From Stenotrophomonas rhizophila (GTDB taxonomy: Bacteria > Pseudomonadota > Gammaproteobacteria > Xanthomonadales > Xanthomonadaceae), in NCBI RefSeq assembly GCF_001704155.1, contig NZ_CP016294.1:1733501-1797500 (forward strand): a stretch of 64,000 bases of DNA, read 5' to 3'. Under the pieces are notes generated by a model. It did not search any database. It was not told the DNA's origin and saw only the letters and a list, made by a program, of their open reading frames with translations. Positions 50,127 through 61,151 of this stretch are shown here, piece by piece. The position numbers and the translations under genes are program-made. Numbering within the stretch: the stretch's first letter is position 1; every line of letters starts with the position of its first letter.

Positions 50127-51503
50127 ATGCCATTGGGCAATCCCGAAACTTCAACCGGAAGCGCCAACATCAATTCCTCCGCTACATCACCGTTCAGTCT
50201 GCGCGTGATCCCCCGCGACCAGCACAACATCTCCCGCAAGGACATCAGCCCCAACGCGTTGCGCGTCCTGTACCGGCTGCGCGACTCGGGCTTTGGCGCC
50301 TACCTGGTGGGTGGCGCCGTGCGCGACCTGCTGGTCGGCGGCAACCCCAAGGATTTCGACGTGGCCACCGATGCCACGCCGGAGCAGGTCAAGTCGCTGT
50401 TCCGCAACTGCCGCCTGATCGGGCGCCGCTTCCGCCTGGCGCACGTGGTGTTCGGCCGTGAAATCATCGAAGTGGCCACCTTCCGCGCCAACATCGACGA
50501 TGGCAGCGGTGACCGCGAGATGGAAAACGGCATGCTGGTGCGCGACAACGTGTACGGCAGCATCGAAGACGATGCGGTGCGCCGCGACTTCACCTGCAAT
50601 GCCCTGTACTACGCCATCGAGGATTTCTCGGTGCGCGATTACACCGGCGGCTTCGAAGACGTGCAGGCGCGCCTGATGAAACTCATCGGCGATCCCGAAA
50701 AGCGCTACCAGGAAGATCCCGTGCGCATGCTGCGCGCGGTGCGCCTGGCCGCCAAGCTGGGCTTCCAGATCGACGACGCCAGCGCCGAACCGCTGCCGCG
50801 CCTGGCCAGCCTGCTGGGCGAAGCCGCGCCGGCCCGCCTGTTCGAAGAAGTGCTCAAGCTGTTCCTGTCCGGCCACGGCGTGGCCAGCTTCGAGGGGCTG
50901 GAGCGTTACGGCCTGCTCGACGTGCTGTTCCCGGAAAGTGCCGCCGCGCTGCGCAGCAACCGCAGTGGCGCGCTGCGCCGCATGGTCATCGAAGGCCTGC
51001 ACAACACCGACCAGCGCGTGGCCAACGACGAGCCGGTCTCGCCCTCGTTCCTGTTCGCGCTGCTGCTGTGGCCGGCGTTCTGCCGCGCGCTGGCGACCCT
51101 GCAGAAGCAGGGCGTGCAGTTGGAAGAAGCGCAGCGCCGTGCCGCCGACCGGGTCACCCTGCACCAGCTGACCACCATCGCGCTGCCGCGCCGGTTCTCG
51201 CTGCCGATGCAGGAAATCTGGTTGCTGCAGGGCCGTTTCAGCTCGCGCCAGCGCAAGCGCGTGGTGCGCACCCTGACCCACCCGCGCTTCCGTGCCGCGT
51301 TCGATTTCCTGGCACTGCGCCAGGTGGCCTCCAGCGAGCACCAGGCCGATGTGGAGTTCTGGCGCGAAGCCCAGCTGCAGTCCGGGCCCGAGCTGGATTC
51401 CACGCTGGACGCCGCGCAGGCCGAAGGCGAGCTGGACGAAAACGGGGCACCGCGCAAGCGCCGCCGCCGTCGTCGTCGTCCCGGTGGCGCCGCAGGCGAG
51501 TAA
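50127..51503 (+). CDS. pcnB: Poly(A) polymerase I
   Basis: PcnB adds poly(A) tails that mark RNAs for decay. The 458-residue class II nucleotidyltransferase has G-A-Y-L-V-G-G-A-V-R-D near residue 53, the catalytic D-F-D-V-A-T-D, R-R-D-F-T-C-N-A-L-Y-Y and the R-M-L-R-A-V-R-L-A-A-K-L-G-F segment. The Arg-rich tail R-K-R-R-R-R-R-R-R-P is typical of PAP I rather than CCA-adding enzyme. It forms a tight unit with folK, as in E. coli. Confidence 0.94.
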   Translation: MPLGNPETSTGSANINSSATSPFSLRVIPRDQHNISRKDISPNALRVLYRLRDSGFGAYLVGGAVRDLLVGGNPKDFDVATDATPEQVKSLFRNCRLIGRRFRLAHVVFGREIIEVATFRANIDDGSGDREMENGMLVRDNVYGSIEDDAVRRDFTCNALYYAIEDFSVRDYTGGFEDVQARLMKLIGDPEKRYQEDPVRMLRAVRLAAKLGFQIDDASAEPLPRLASLLGEAAPARLFEEVLKLFLSGHGVASFEGLERYGLLDVLFPESAAALRSNRSGALRRMVIEGLHNTDQRVANDEPVSPSFLFALLLWPAFCRALATLQKQGVQLEEAQRRAADRVTLHQLTTIALPRRFSLPMQEIWLLQGRFSSRQRKRVVRTLTHPRFRAAFDFLALRQVASSEHQADVEFWREAQLQSGPELDSTLDAAQAEGELDENGAPRKRRRRRRRPGGAAGE

Positions 51504-51506
51504 GTC

Positions 51507-51995
51507 GTGACCCTGGCCTGTATTGGACTGGGCGCCAACCTCGGCGACGCCGCGCAGACCCTGCGCGCGGCGTTCGCGGCCATGGCCGCGCTGCCGCTGA
51601 CCACGCTGCAGGCGCGCTCGCAGCTGTACAGCACGCCGGCCTGGGGCAATGAAGACCAGCCGGCGTTCGTCAATGCCGCCGCGCTGCTCGACACCGGGCT
51701 GGAACCGACCGCACTGCTCGAGGCCCTGCTGGGCATCGAGCGCGACTTTGGCCGGGTCCGCGATGCGGCCGTGCACTGGGGCCCGCGCACGCTCGACCTG
51801 GACCTGCTGCTGTACGGCGAGGCGGTGATCGACCTGCCGCAGCTGAAGGTGCCGCACCCCTACCTGCACGAGCGCGCGTTCGCGTTGCTGCCGCTGGCCG
51901 AGATCGCCCCTGGGGCGATGATTCCGGGGCAGGGCCGCGTGCGGGACGCTGCGATGCGTATCGAGGCCTGCGGGATCGCGCCAATAGGAGGATAA
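51507..51995 (+). CDS. folK: 2-amino-4-hydroxy-6-hydroxymethyldihydropteridine pyrophosphokinase
   Basis: FolK activates hydroxymethyl-dihydropterin for the FolP reaction. The 162-residue protein has G-L-G-A-N-L-G-D near residue 7, F-V-N-A-A-A near 53, and the signature [19 protein letters not shown] near 87. The GTG start is 3 bp after the pcnB stop. Confidence 0.95.
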   Translation: MTLACIGLGANLGDAAQTLRAAFAAMAALPLTTLQARSQLYSTPAWGNEDQPAFVNAAALLDTGLEPTALLEALLGIERDFGRVRDAAVHWGPRTLDLDLLLYGEAVIDLPQLKVPHPYLHERAFALLPLAEIAPGAMIPGQGRVRDAAMRIEACGIAPIGG

Positions 51996-52026
51996 TGCGG
52001 GGCTTATCGCCACCGGTTATCAGCTC

Positions 52027-52838
<812 letters not shown>

Positions 52839-52842
<4 letters not shown>

Positions 52843-53681
52843 TCGACACCGTCACCGAACTTTCCCGCCTGCGCGCCGTCGTCAACGGCTGGAAGCGCGA
52901 GGGCCTGCGCGTCGCGCTGGTCCCCACCATGGGCAACCTGCACGCCGGCCATTACTCACTGGTCACCCTGGCAAAGCAATACGCTGATCGCGTGGTCTCC
53001 AGCGTGTTCGTCAACCCGACCCAGTTCGGCCCGAACGAAGACTTCACCCGCTACCCGCGCACCCCGGAAGCCGACACCACCGGACTGGAGCAGGCCGGCT
53101 GTGACGTGCTGTGGCTGCCCACGGTCGAATCGATGTACCCGTTCGGCGTGGAGCTGGCGGCCAGCGTGAACGTGCCGGGCATTTCCAGCCTGCTCGAAGG
53201 CGCCCACCGCCCGGGCCACTTCGACGGCGTGTGCACCGTGGTCTCGCGCCTGTTCAACCAGGTCCAGCCGGACGTGGCTGCCTTCGGCAAGAAGGATTAC
53301 CAGCAGCTGGCGGTGATCCGCCAGATGGTGGAAGACCTGGCCTTCCCGATCCAGATCGTGGGCGGCGACATCGTGCGCGAAACCGATGGCCTGGCCATGA
53401 GCTCGCGCAACCAGTACCTCAACGCCGAACAGCGCCCGGTCTCGACCACCATCCACCAGGTGCTGCTGGGCATGCGCGAAGGCTTCATCACCGGCAAGAC
53501 CCGCAGCCTGATCGAAGCCGAAGCCGCCGCGGCCCTGCAGGCTGCCGGCTTCCAGGTCGACTACGCCGTGGTCCGCAAGCCGGACCTGTCCGAACCGGCC
53601 GACAGTGAAGACGGCAACCGCGTCGCCCTGATCGCCGCGCGCATCGGCAACACCCGGCTGATCGACAACCTCGAGTTCTGA
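52839..53681 (+). CDS. panC: Pantothenate synthetase
   Basis: PanC joins pantoate and beta-alanine. The 280-residue protein has [10 protein letters not shown] near residue 29, [11 protein letters not shown] near 59, the G-K-K-D-Y-Q-Q KxxxQ segment near 150, and the M-S-S-R-N motif near 188. The ATG overlaps the panB stop. panD is separated from this pair by a repeat-rich gap. Confidence 0.96.
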
Positions 53682-53808
53682 TAGCGATCGGGTGAGCGCC
53701 GGCAAGGGATTGCGCTGGATCCTTGGCAGTCGGCCCCAAGGCCGACTGCTTCACGCAATCTGGCAAACAGCCGATAGCTGAGCCTTGGTCTGAGCTGGGC
53801 CGACCGGT

Positions 53809-53890
53809 GCGGGTTTGCGGGACACGCCGTGAACCCGTCCATGGGGGCTCGTAGAAAACATCCATGTTTTCTACGGTCCCGCAAACCCGC
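53809..53890 (-). repeat. CATGGATG-hairpin element, reverse orientation
   Basis: Outer stem GCGGGTTTGCGGG / CCCGCAAACCCGC. Inner hairpin GTAGAAAACAT/ATGTTTTCTAC at 53851-53874, and an arm reading (minus strand) GGACGGGTTCACGGCGTGT. It is an 82-nt element and the inverse of the next copy. Confidence 0.7.
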
Positions 53891-54117
53891 CCCGGCCGAC
53901 CCTCCGACAGTTGGCTTTAGGCCACGGGAAACGCGGAATGCAGACCGTTGGTCGGCAACAGTCGGGCGCCGCGACCCCGGTAGGGTTGGTTCCCAAACAA
54001 CCGCCGTGAACGGATCAACGTTCGGTTACGCATGACCCAAATCGAGGCCAGTTGACGGCCAACGGCCGTCCTCCGCTTTTCCCGTGGCAACGACACACTG
54101 TCAAAAGGCGGGTCGGG

Positions 54118-54199
54118 GCGGGTTTGCGGGGGTGTGAGCGGCATGGATGCCGCGACCAAGCCCCCAAGGATGGGTTCACGGCGTCCCCCGCAAACCCGC
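54118..54199 (+). repeat. CATGGATG-hairpin element, forward orientation
   Basis: Same outer stem as the copy at 53809. The inner hairpin GCGGCAT/ATGCCGC (54138-54153) has a different stem sequence that still pairs, then AAGCCCCCAAGGATGGG and TTCACGGCGTC. Confidence 0.7.
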
Positions 54200-54426
54200 A
54201 CCGTCCCGCCAAGCCAGGGAAACTGCTGGCAACCAGCTGTTCGCCATAAATCGTCAGCTGCCGGGCGAAGCCCGGCAAATCAGCCAACCGTCGAATGCCG
54301 CAAAAAAGTCAGCACTGGCGGCAGCGACCCTCATCTGCCTGAACCGCCGGCAGCGGGCGGGTGGAAACCCCTGCCGCCCGGTGCCCGGGTGCTAGAATTT
54401 CCCTTTCCTTTACGTCGTCCCGTGCC

Positions 54427-54807
54427 ATGCACCTCTCCCTGCTCAAGACCAAGATCCACCGCGCCACCGTGACCCATTCGGAGCTGAACTACGAAGGGTC
54501 CATCGCCATCGATGACAACCTGCTGCTGGCCACCGGCATCCGCGAGTTCGAGCAGGTGCACATCTGGGACGTCACCAACGGTGCGCGCTTCTCGACCTAT
54601 GCCATCCGCGCCGAAGCGGGCAGCGGCGTGGTCTCGCTCAACGGCGGCGCCGCGCGCCACGTGCAGGTCGGCGACATCATCATCATTGCCGCCTTCGCCA
54701 GCATGAGTGAAGAAGAAGCTGACAGCTTCCGGCCGAAGTTGGTATATGTGGACGGCAACAACCAGATCTCCCACACCAACGACAGCATCCCGACCCAGGC
54801 CGCATGA
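54427..54807 (+). CDS. panD: Aspartate 1-decarboxylase
   Basis: PanD makes beta-alanine for pantothenate. The 126-residue proenzyme has the self-cleavage site Y-E-G-S near residues 22-25, where the Ser becomes the pyruvoyl cofactor. K-I-H-R-A-T-V-T and N-G-A-A-A-R-type segments follow. It overlaps pgi by 4 bp. It is placed apart from panBC by 745 bp. Confidence 0.96.
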   Translation: MHLSLLKTKIHRATVTHSELNYEGSIAIDDNLLLATGIREFEQVHIWDVTNGARFSTYAIRAEAGSGVVSLNGGAARHVQVGDIIIIAAFASMSEEEADSFRPKLVYVDGNNQISHTNDSIPTQAA

Positions 54808-56318
54808 CACAGACCAACGGATTCGACCCGCTTCACTCCCATGCCCAGCGCCTGCGTGGCGCGAGCATCCCCGCACTGATCGCCGCCGAACCCGGTCGCG
54901 CACAATCGCTGGGGCTGCGGGTCGGTCCGTTGTATGCCAACTTCGCGCGGCAGAAGTACGACCGCGCGGCGTTGGACGCGCTGCTGCAGCTCGCCGCCGA
55001 GCGCGATGTCGCCGGCGGCTTCCAGCGCCTGTTCCGCGGTGAGACGGTCAACGTCACCGAAGGCCGTGCCGCGCTGCACACCGCCCTGCGTGGCGATGTG
55101 AGTGGTGCGCCGGTTGCCGCTGACGCCTTCGCCACCGCCGCCAAGGTGCGTGCGCAGATGGGCGAACTGATCGCCGCGCTGGAAAAGACCCCTGTCACCG
55201 ACATCGTCAGCGTCGGCATCGGCGGTTCGGACCTCGGTCCGCGCCTGGTCGCCGACGCGCTGCGTCCGGTCACCGGCGCGCGCTTCCGCGTGCATTTCGT
55301 TTCCAACGTGGACGGCGCCGCCATGCAGCGCACGCTGGCCACGCTGGACCCGGCCACCACCGCCGGCATCCTGATTTCCAAGACCTTCGGCACCCAGGAA
55401 ACCCTGCTCAACGGGCAGATCCTGCACGATTGGCTGGGCGGCAGCGAGCGCCTGTACGCCGTCAGTGCCAATCCCGAGCGTGCCGCCAAGGCGTTCTCGA
55501 TCGCCGCCGGCCGCGTGCTGCCGATGTGGGACTGGGTGGGCGGGCGCTATTCGCTGTGGTCGGCGGTCGGCTTCCCGATCGCGCTGGCGATCGGCTTCGA
55601 GCGCTTCGAACAGCTGCTGGCCGGCGCGGCCGAGATGGACGCGCATGCGCTCAGTGCGCCGCTGGCGCAGAACCTGCCGGTCCTGCATGCCCTGACCGAC
55701 ATCTGGAACCGCAACCTGCTTGGCCATGCCACGCATGCGGTGATGACCTACGACCAGCGCCTGGCGCTGCTGCCGGCCTACCTGCAGCAGCTGGTGATGG
55801 AAAGCCTGGGCAAGCGCGTGCAGCTCGACGGCAGCCCGGTCGGCAGCGACACCGTGTCGGTGTGGTGGGGCGGGGCAGGCACCGACGTACAGCACAGCTT
55901 CTTCCAGGCGCTGCACCAGGGCACCAGCGTGATCCCGGCCGATTTCATCGGCTGCGTGCACAACGACGACCCGTATGAAATCAACCACCAGGCGCTGATG
56001 GCCAACCTGCTGGCGCAGACCGAAGCACTGGCCAACGGCCAGGGCAGCGACGATCCGCACCGCGAGTACCCGGGTGGCCGCCCGAGCACGCTGATCCTGC
56101 TGGATGCGTTGACCCCGCAGTCGCTGGGTGCGCTGATCGCGATGTACGAACACGCCGTGTACGTGCAGTCGCTGATCTGGAACATCAACGCCTTCGACCA
56201 GTTCGGCGTGGAGCTGGGCAAGCAGCTGGCCAGCCAGCTGTTGCCGGCGCTGCAGGGTGAAGCGCATGGCATCACCGATCCGGTGACGCTGGAGCTGCTG
56301 GAAAAACTGCGCGGTTGA
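54804..56318 (+). CDS. pgi: Glucose-6-phosphate isomerase
   Basis: Pgi interconverts glucose-6-phosphate and fructose-6-phosphate. The 504-residue protein has the SIS-type [11 protein letters not shown] near residue 136, S-K-T-F-G-T-Q-E-T near 193, [11 protein letters not shown] near 236, and Q-F-G-V-E-L-G-K near 470. It is shorter than the E. coli form (549) but normal for Xanthomonadaceae. Confidence 0.95.
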   Translation: MTQTNGFDPLHSHAQRLRGASIPALIAAEPGRAQSLGLRVGPLYANFARQKYDRAALDALLQLAAERDVAGGFQRLFRGETVNVTEGRAALHTALRGDVSGAPVAADAFATAAKVRAQMGELIAALEKTPVTDIVSVGIGGSDLGPRLVADALRPVTGARFRVHFVSNVDGAAMQRTLATLDPATTAGILISKTFGTQETLLNGQILHDWLGGSERLYAVSANPERAAKAFSIAAGRVLPMWDWVGGRYSLWSAVGFPIALAIGFERFEQLLAGAAEMDAHALSAPLAQNLPVLHALTDIWNRNLLGHATHAVMTYDQRLALLPAYLQQLVMESLGKRVQLDGSPVGSDTVSVWWGGAGTDVQHSFFQALHQGTSVIPADFIGCVHNDDPYEINHQALMANLLAQTEALANGQGSDDPHREYPGGRPSTLILLDALTPQSLGALIAMYEHAVYVQSLIWNINAFDQFGVELGKQLASQLLPALQGEAHGITDPVTLELLEKLRG

Positions 56319-56331
56319 TCACCTTGGTTGC

Positions 56332-56385
56332 GCCGGCCGTTGGCCGGCCCAGGTAGTCCGTGGTCCGGCCAACGGCCGGGGCTAC
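56332..56385. repeat. GTAG-type REP dimer between pgi and the RegA-like gene
   Basis: GCCGGCC-gtt-GGCCGGC (56332-56348) and an inverted CCGGCC-aac-GGCCGG followed by GGCTAC (56365-56385). The last CTAC supplies the stop codon of the minus-strand regulator. Confidence 0.75.
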
Positions 56386-56969
56386 CGCCCTTCGCGCGAC
56401 GGATCGCGCTCCGGGCTGGGCCGCTTGGCCAATTTGCGCTGCAACGACCGCCGGTGCATGCCAAGCAGGCGCGCCGCCGCCGACACATTGCCGCCCGTTT
56501 CATGCATCGCCTGCTGGATGTGTTCCCACTGCAGGCGGCTGATCGGGGTCATCGCATCCGGTGGCTCCATCTCGCCATCGTCGGCCGGGCCGTCGTCTTC
56601 CTCGCCCAGCGCACGCAGGATCATCGGCACCGTGGCCGGCTTGGGCAGGTAGTCATCGGCGCCCAGTTTGATCGCCTCCACCGCGGTGGCAATGCTGGCG
56701 TAGCCGGTCACCAGCAGGATGCGCATGTCCTCGCGCAGTGCCCGCAGCGGCTGGATCAGAGCCAGCCCGGATTCCGAACCCAGCTTCAGGTCGATCAGGG
56801 CGTAGGCCGGCGGCTGCTGCCGCGCCAGCACCAACGCCGAGGCGATGTCGCTGGCGGTCACCGTTTCCAGCCCCTTGCGGGCCAGGCTGCGCTGCAGCGT
56901 GCGCAGGTACAGTTCGTCATCATCGACCAGCAGGCCGTGGCTGGAGGCGGGCAGGGTGGGGGTATTCAT
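56382..56969 (-). CDS. RegA/PrrA-type response regulator with Fis-like HTH
   Basis: The 195-residue regulator has a receiver domain (about 10-125; acidic D-D-D-E near 17, phosphoacceptor Asp in L-I-D-L-K-L-G near 62, Lys in K-P-A near 110). A Fis-type helix-turn-helix ends it (G-N-V-S-A-A-A-R-L-L-G-M-H-R-R-S-L-Q-R-K-L). This matches the RegA/ActR/PrrA family of redox regulators. The start ATG overlaps the sensor stop (ATGA). The TAG stop is part of a GTAG REP. Confidence 0.88.
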   Translation of the reverse strand: MNTPTLPASSHGLLVDDDELYLRTLQRSLARKGLETVTASDIASALVLARQQPPAYALIDLKLGSESGLALIQPLRALREDMRILLVTGYASIATAVEAIKLGADDYLPKPATVPMILRALGEEDDGPADDGEMEPPDAMTPISRLQWEHIQQAMHETGGNVSAAARLLGMHRRSLQRKLAKRPSPERDPSREGR

Positions 56970-58192
56970 GGCGAAATCTCCGGTGCAGCCAGGGGCAGGC
57001 GGAAGCCGACGCGGGTGCCGGCGCCCTGCGCCGGCCGCATCCACAACTCGCCGTCCAGGCGCTCGATGGTGGCATGGGACAGGGCCAGGCCCACGCCCAT
57101 GCCCTGGGTCTTGCCGCTGTTGAACAGGGTGCCGGGCAGCACCGCATCGCGTGCGTCGAAGCCGCGCCCGTAATCGCGCACTTCGCCGATCAGGTCACTG
57201 CCTTCGATACGCAGGGTCAGGTCCACCTGCGGCCGTTCGGCCTGTTCGCCGGCGTCGGCGGCGTTGTTGAGCAGTACCATCAGCAGATGGCCGATGCCCG
57301 GGTCCAGCGGCTGCTGCAGCGGGGCATCCTCGTTGCGCCGGAGGGTGATGGTCGGGCGCACCAGCTGCCACTGCTCCAGCACCTGCGGCAGGGTCACCGG
57401 CGCGTTGCCGCGGGCCTGGCCGGCGGCCGGGCGCGCCAGCGCCAGCACCCGTTCGCGGCACTGCACCAGCAGCTCGCGCAGCGTGTCGACATCGTCACGT
57501 ACTTCCGGGTTGTCGGTCTGGTCGGCGATGTCGTCGGCCAGCAGGGTCATGGTCGCCAGCGGGGTGTTGAGTTCATGCGCTACCGAGGCGGCATGGGTGG
57601 CCAGCGCCACGATGCCTTCGTTGCGCGCGAAGCGTTCGCGCAGCAGGGCCAGTTCGTGTTCGCGCCGGCGCAGTGCCATCGCCAGCCGGGTGGCGAAGGC
57701 CAGCACCACCGCCGCCGACAGCAGGAAGTTGGCCACCACGCCCCACTGGTGCAGGTCCATGGCCGTGAAGTAACCATGCGGCAGCGGCTTGCCGAAGATG
57801 CCGCTGACCGCATAGCCGATCAGGCAGGCGGCGGCCACGGCCAGCGTCCAGCGCACCGGCAGGGCCAGCGCGGCCAGTGCGATCAGGATCAGGAACAGCG
57901 AGCCGAACGGATTGCCCACCCCGCCGCTCCAGCCCACCATCCAGGTCAGCACCGCCACGTCCACCAGGATGTGGCAGAACGCGGTCAGCGGCGCGGTATC
58001 GGCATCCAGCACGCGCAGCTGCGCGTACAGGTTGAACAGGATCAGCACCAGCACCCCGGACCACAGCGGCAGCTGCGGCAGCTCCAGCCCCAGGACCCAG
58101 CTGGCCACCAGGATGGTCGCGGCCTGGCCGGCCACGGCCAGCCAGCGCAGGCTGCAGAGGGTGCGTAGGAAGGGGGCGTCGGTACCGGTCAT
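56966..58192 (-). CDS. RegB/PrrB-type sensor histidine kinase
   Basis: The 408-residue kinase has six membrane segments (about 20-175). The RegB quinone-interaction motif G-G-V-G-N-P-F is near residue 93. The H-box [11 protein letters not shown] is near 206, with a Cys 39 residues later in V-Q-C-R-E-R-V, close to the spacing of the redox-active RegB cysteine. The ATPase domain has N-N-A-A-D-A-G and G-M-G-V-G-L-A. It probably senses respiratory redox state. Confidence 0.88.
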   Translation of the reverse strand: MTGTDAPFLRTLCSLRWLAVAGQAATILVASWVLGLELPQLPLWSGVLVLILFNLYAQLRVLDADTAPLTAFCHILVDVAVLTWMVGWSGGVGNPFGSLFLILIALAALALPVRWTLAVAAACLIGYAVSGIFGKPLPHGYFTAMDLHQWGVVANFLLSAAVVLAFATRLAMALRRREHELALLRERFARNEGIVALATHAASVAHELNTPLATMTLLADDIADQTDNPEVRDDVDTLRELLVQCRERVLALARPAAGQARGNAPVTLPQVLEQWQLVRPTITLRRNEDAPLQQPLDPGIGHLLMVLLNNAADAGEQAERPQVDLTLRIEGSDLIGEVRDYGRGFDARDAVLPGTLFNSGKTQGMGVGLALSHATIERLDGELWMRPAQGAGTRVGFRLPLAAPEISP

Positions 58193-58265
58193 CGGCTGCC
58201 ATCGTATGCGCTTGCGCGGTTGACTGCCTGCGACAATCGGCCGCATCGGGGGCGCGCGGGTGCGT

Positions 58266-58271
58266 TAAAAT
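58266..58271 (+). promoter_or_regulatory. Candidate -10 box (TAAAAT) of ispG, leaderless arrangement
   Basis: TAAAAT ends 5 nt before the ATG at 58277, predicting an mRNA with no leader. No clear -35 box at 17 bp. Confidence 0.35.
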
Positions 58272-58276
58272 GGGGA

Positions 58277-59542
58277 ATGCACGACGCCGTCAGCCAACCG
58301 ACCCAACCTTCCGACACCACCGTGTGGGCCCGCCGCCAGACCCAGCCTGTCCGAATCGGGGGCGTGGTCGTGGGTGGGGGCCACCCCGTGGTGGTCCAGT
58401 CGATGACCAACACCGACACCGCCGAAGTGGCCTCCAGCGTCAAGCAGGTGGCCGAGCTGTGGCGGGCCGGGTCGGAAATGGTGCGCCTGACCGTGAACAA
58501 TCCCGAGTCGGCCGCCGCCATTCCGCGCATCGTGGAAAAGCTGCGGATGATGGGGATCGAGGTCCCGCTGATCGGCGACTTCCATTACAACGGCCACCAG
58601 CTGCTGACCCAGGAACCGGCCTGCGCCGAAGCGCTGGCCAAGTACCGGATCAACCCGGGCAACGTCGGCTTCGGCAAAAAGAAGGACACCCAGTTCGCGC
58701 AGCTCATCGAGTTCGCGATCCGCTACGACAAGCCAGTCCGGATCGGCGCCAACTGGGGTTCGCTGGACCAGTCGCTGGCCGCGCGCCTGATGGACGAAAA
58801 CAGCCAGCGCGCCCAGCCGTGGGACGCCGGCCGGGTGCTGCGCGAAGCGCTGATCCGTTCAGCGCTGGATTCGGCGCACACCGCCGTGGAACTGGGCCTG
58901 CCGCGCGACCGCATCGTGCTGTCGGCCAAGGTCAGCGGCGTGCAGGAACTGATCGCCGTGTACCGCGACCTGGCCCAGCGTTCGGACTTCGCCCTGCACC
59001 TGGGCCTGACCGAAGCCGGCATCGGCAGCAAGGGCATCGTCGCTTCCTCGGCGGCGCTGGCCGTGCTGCTGCAGGAGGGGATCGGCGACACCATCCGCAT
59101 TTCGCTGACGCCCGAACCGGGCCAGTCGCGCACGCAGGAAGTGATCGTCGCCCAGGAACTGCTGCAGACCACCGGCCAGCGCGCCTTCACCCCGCTGGTC
59201 ACCGCGTGCCCGGGCTGCGGCCGCACCACCTCCGAGTTCTTCCAGGAGCTGGCCAAGGTCGTGCAGAACCACGTGCGCGGCAAGATGCCCGAATGGAAGG
59301 TGAGCCATCCCGGCGCGGAAAACATGACCCTGGCCGTGATGGGCTGCATCGTCAACGGGCCGGGCGAATCGCGCCACGCCAACATCGGCATCTCGCTGCC
59401 CGGCACCGGTGAAACGCCGGCCGCACCCGTGTTCGTCGACGGCGAAAAGACGGTCACCCTGCGCGGTGACAACATCGCCCAGGAATTCGTGGCGCTGATC
59501 GACGAGTACGTCGAACGCAAGTATGTCCGAAGCGTCGGATAA
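58277..59542 (+). CDS. ispG: 4-hydroxy-3-methylbut-2-en-1-yl diphosphate synthase (IspG/GcpE)
   Basis: IspG is the iron-sulfur enzyme making HMBPP in the non-mevalonate pathway. The 421-residue protein has V-Q-S-M-T-N-T-D near residue 41, I-G-D-F-H-Y-N-G-H near 97, and the cluster ligands C-P-G-C-G-R-T and [10 protein letters not shown]. Its 3' end overlaps the PAP2 gene by 20 bp. Other pathway genes here are ispD and ispF. Confidence 0.95.
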   Translation: MHDAVSQPTQPSDTTVWARRQTQPVRIGGVVVGGGHPVVVQSMTNTDTAEVASSVKQVAELWRAGSEMVRLTVNNPESAAAIPRIVEKLRMMGIEVPLIGDFHYNGHQLLTQEPACAEALAKYRINPGNVGFGKKKDTQFAQLIEFAIRYDKPVRIGANWGSLDQSLAARLMDENSQRAQPWDAGRVLREALIRSALDSAHTAVELGLPRDRIVLSAKVSGVQELIAVYRDLAQRSDFALHLGLTEAGIGSKGIVASSAALAVLLQEGIGDTIRISLTPEPGQSRTQEVIVAQELLQTTGQRAFTPLVTACPGCGRTTSEFFQELAKVVQNHVRGKMPEWKVSHPGAENMTLAVMGCIVNGPGESRHANIGISLPGTGETPAAPVFVDGEKTVTLRGDNIAQEFVALIDEYVERKYVRSVG

Positions 59543-60230
59543 GCCCGCCGTGCTGGCCGCGCCGGAGCCGGCCGCCGGCGTCCGCCACTGGATGGCGCGC
59601 AATGCCTGGCGCTTCGTGCTGCTGTTTGCCGGCGTGTTGCTGCCGCTGGCCGGGTTCGTGGCCCTGGCCGACGAAGTGCATGAGCTGGAGGCGTTCTACT
59701 TCGACGCCCCGCTGTTGTGGAAAATGCATGACGTGGCCCGGCCCAGCCTGGATGCCGCGTTCGTGCTCATTTCCCGGATCGGCTACCAGTGGGGCGTGAT
59801 CCCGGCCGACATCCTGATCGTGGCCGTGCTGCTGGTGCGCCGGCGCTGGCGTGAAGCCAGCTTTGCCGCGCTCAGCTTCGCCGGCTCGGCCCTGCTCAAC
59901 ATCGGCAGCAAGCAGTTCTTCCAGCGCGACCGGCCGACCCTGTGGGAGTCGATCGCCCCGGAAAGTACCTACAGCTTCCCCAGCGGCCACGCCATGGGCT
60001 CGATGACCCTCGCCGCCGTGCTGGTGCTGCTGGCCTGGAACACCCGCTGGCGCTGGCCGGCGCTGGTGTTCGGCGTGCTGTTCGCCGGCTCGGTCAGCCT
60101 GTCACGCATCTACCTGGGCGTGCATTACCCGTCCGACATCCTGGCCGGATGGTGTGCCGCACTGGTTTGGGTGGTAGGGTGTTTCCTGGTGATGTTCCGC
60201 CGCCGCCATCCCTGGCGCCGCCGGCACTGA
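59523..60230 (+). CDS. PAP2-family membrane phosphatase
   Basis: The 235-residue protein has about six membrane segments. The three PAP2 motifs are present: K-Q-F-F-Q-R-D-R-P near 130, P-S-G-H near 151, and [12 protein letters not shown] near 195. Such enzymes dephosphorylate lipid phosphates, for example undecaprenyl diphosphate. Overlap with ispG and a link to isoprenoid lipids fit such a role, but the substrate is inference. Confidence 0.87.
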   Translation: MSEASDKPAVLAAPEPAAGVRHWMARNAWRFVLLFAGVLLPLAGFVALADEVHELEAFYFDAPLLWKMHDVARPSLDAAFVLISRIGYQWGVIPADILIVAVLLVRRRWREASFAALSFAGSALLNIGSKQFFQRDRPTLWESIAPESTYSFPSGHAMGSMTLAAVLVLLAWNTRWRWPALVFGVLFAGSVSLSRIYLGVHYPSDILAGWCAALVWVVGCFLVMFRRRHPWRRRH

Positions 60231-60453
60231 CCGGCCTGCTGGGAGCGGGCCGGATGCGGCAGGGGTTTCCGCGGACCGTCATAGGTCCAATAAACCGATA
60301 TGGCCTGGGGTGATAGGCATGGGGCAGGGGTAGCCCGGCACGGATGTGACGCGGGCATCAGAATGCGCTGATGGGGAAAATACTTCCTTGTTATCGTCCG
60401 ACCCCGTCGCTAGGCTGGCCCCGGTTTGCAGCGTTTGGACGAAGGTGGGTGGG

Positions 60454-61101
60454 ATGACGATTCGAGTGTATCTGGTGGACGACCACGCGCTGGTGCGAAC
60501 CGGCATGAAGATGATCCTGTCCAATGAGACGGACATCGAAGTGGTGGGGGAAGCCGAATCCGGCGAAGACGCGCTGCCTGCGATCCGCCTGCTGCGCCCT
60601 GACGTGGTGCTGTGCGACCTGCACCTGCCCGGGGTAAGCGGAATGGAAGTCACCGAACGCGTGGTGCGTGGCGACCACGGCACCCGCGTGGTGATCGTGT
60701 CCGTGCTGGAAGACGGCCCGATGCCCAAGCGCCTGCTCGAAGCCGGTGCGTCCGGTTACATCGGCAAGGCCTGCGACGCCCAGGAACTGCTGCGCGCCGT
60801 GCGCGACGCCGCGCTCGGCCGGCGTTACCTGGGCAGCAGCATCGCCCAGAACCTGGCCCTGTCCAACGTCGAAGGCAGCCAGTCGCCGTTCGACAGCCTG
60901 TCCCCGCGCGAACTGGAAGTGGCGTTGCTGCTGACCCAGGGCCTGCGCCAGGAAGACATCGCCAAGCGCCTGAGCCTGAGCGCCAAGACCGTCAACACCC
61001 ACAAGGCGCGCCTGTTCGAGAAGATGGGCATCCACGACAACATCGCGCTGGCGCGCATGGCCAGCCAGTACGGCCTGGTGGACCCGTCACGGCCGATGTA
61101 A
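60454..61101 (+). CDS. LuxR/NarL-family response regulator, GacA/UvrY-like
   Basis: The 215-residue regulator has a receiver domain (1-120; V-D-D-H-A-L-V-R-T-G near 10, phospho-Asp in V-V-L-C-D-L-H-L-P-G near 54, K in I-G-K-A near 104). A LuxR HTH follows (L-S-P-R-E-L-E-V ... S-A-K-T-V-N-T-H-K-A-R-L). The start ATG at 60454 follows GAAGGTGGG. GacA homologs often drive small RNAs that bind CsrA; csrA is in this window. No partner kinase is adjacent. Confidence 0.85.
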   Translation: MTIRVYLVDDHALVRTGMKMILSNETDIEVVGEAESGEDALPAIRLLRPDVVLCDLHLPGVSGMEVTERVVRGDHGTRVVIVSVLEDGPMPKRLLEAGASGYIGKACDAQELLRAVRDAALGRRYLGSSIAQNLALSNVEGSQSPFDSLSPRELEVALLLTQGLRQEDIAKRLSLSAKTVNTHKARLFEKMGIHDNIALARMASQYGLVDPSRPM

Positions 61102-61120
61102 GCCCGCCTCGCGCTCCAAA

Positions 61121-61148
61121 AAAAAGCCCGGGAATTCCCGGGCTTTTT
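61121..61148. terminator. Bidirectional terminator between the GacA-like gene and eda
   Basis: Perfect palindrome AAAAAGCCCGGG, AATT, CCCGGGCTTTTT; ends 3 bp before the eda stop codon. Confidence 0.9.
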
Positions 61149-61151
61149 CGT

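Larger units (their letters stand above)
53682..54426. other. Repeat-rich gap between panC and panD
   Basis: This 745-bp region has no supportable gene. It contains a hairpin CAGTCGGCC/GGCCGACTG (53727-53748), two oppositely oriented CATGGATG elements (53809-53890 and 54118-54199), inverted GCCACGGGAAA segments between them, and a TGCCGGGC/GCCCGGCA hairpin (54259-54277). A possible panD -10 box TAGAAT is at 54393-54398. Confidence 0.65.

Noticed and set aside
53691..54426. Small open frames in the panC-panD gap
   Set aside because: They run through palindromic repeats, lack ribosome-binding sites and give arginine/proline-rich nonsense.
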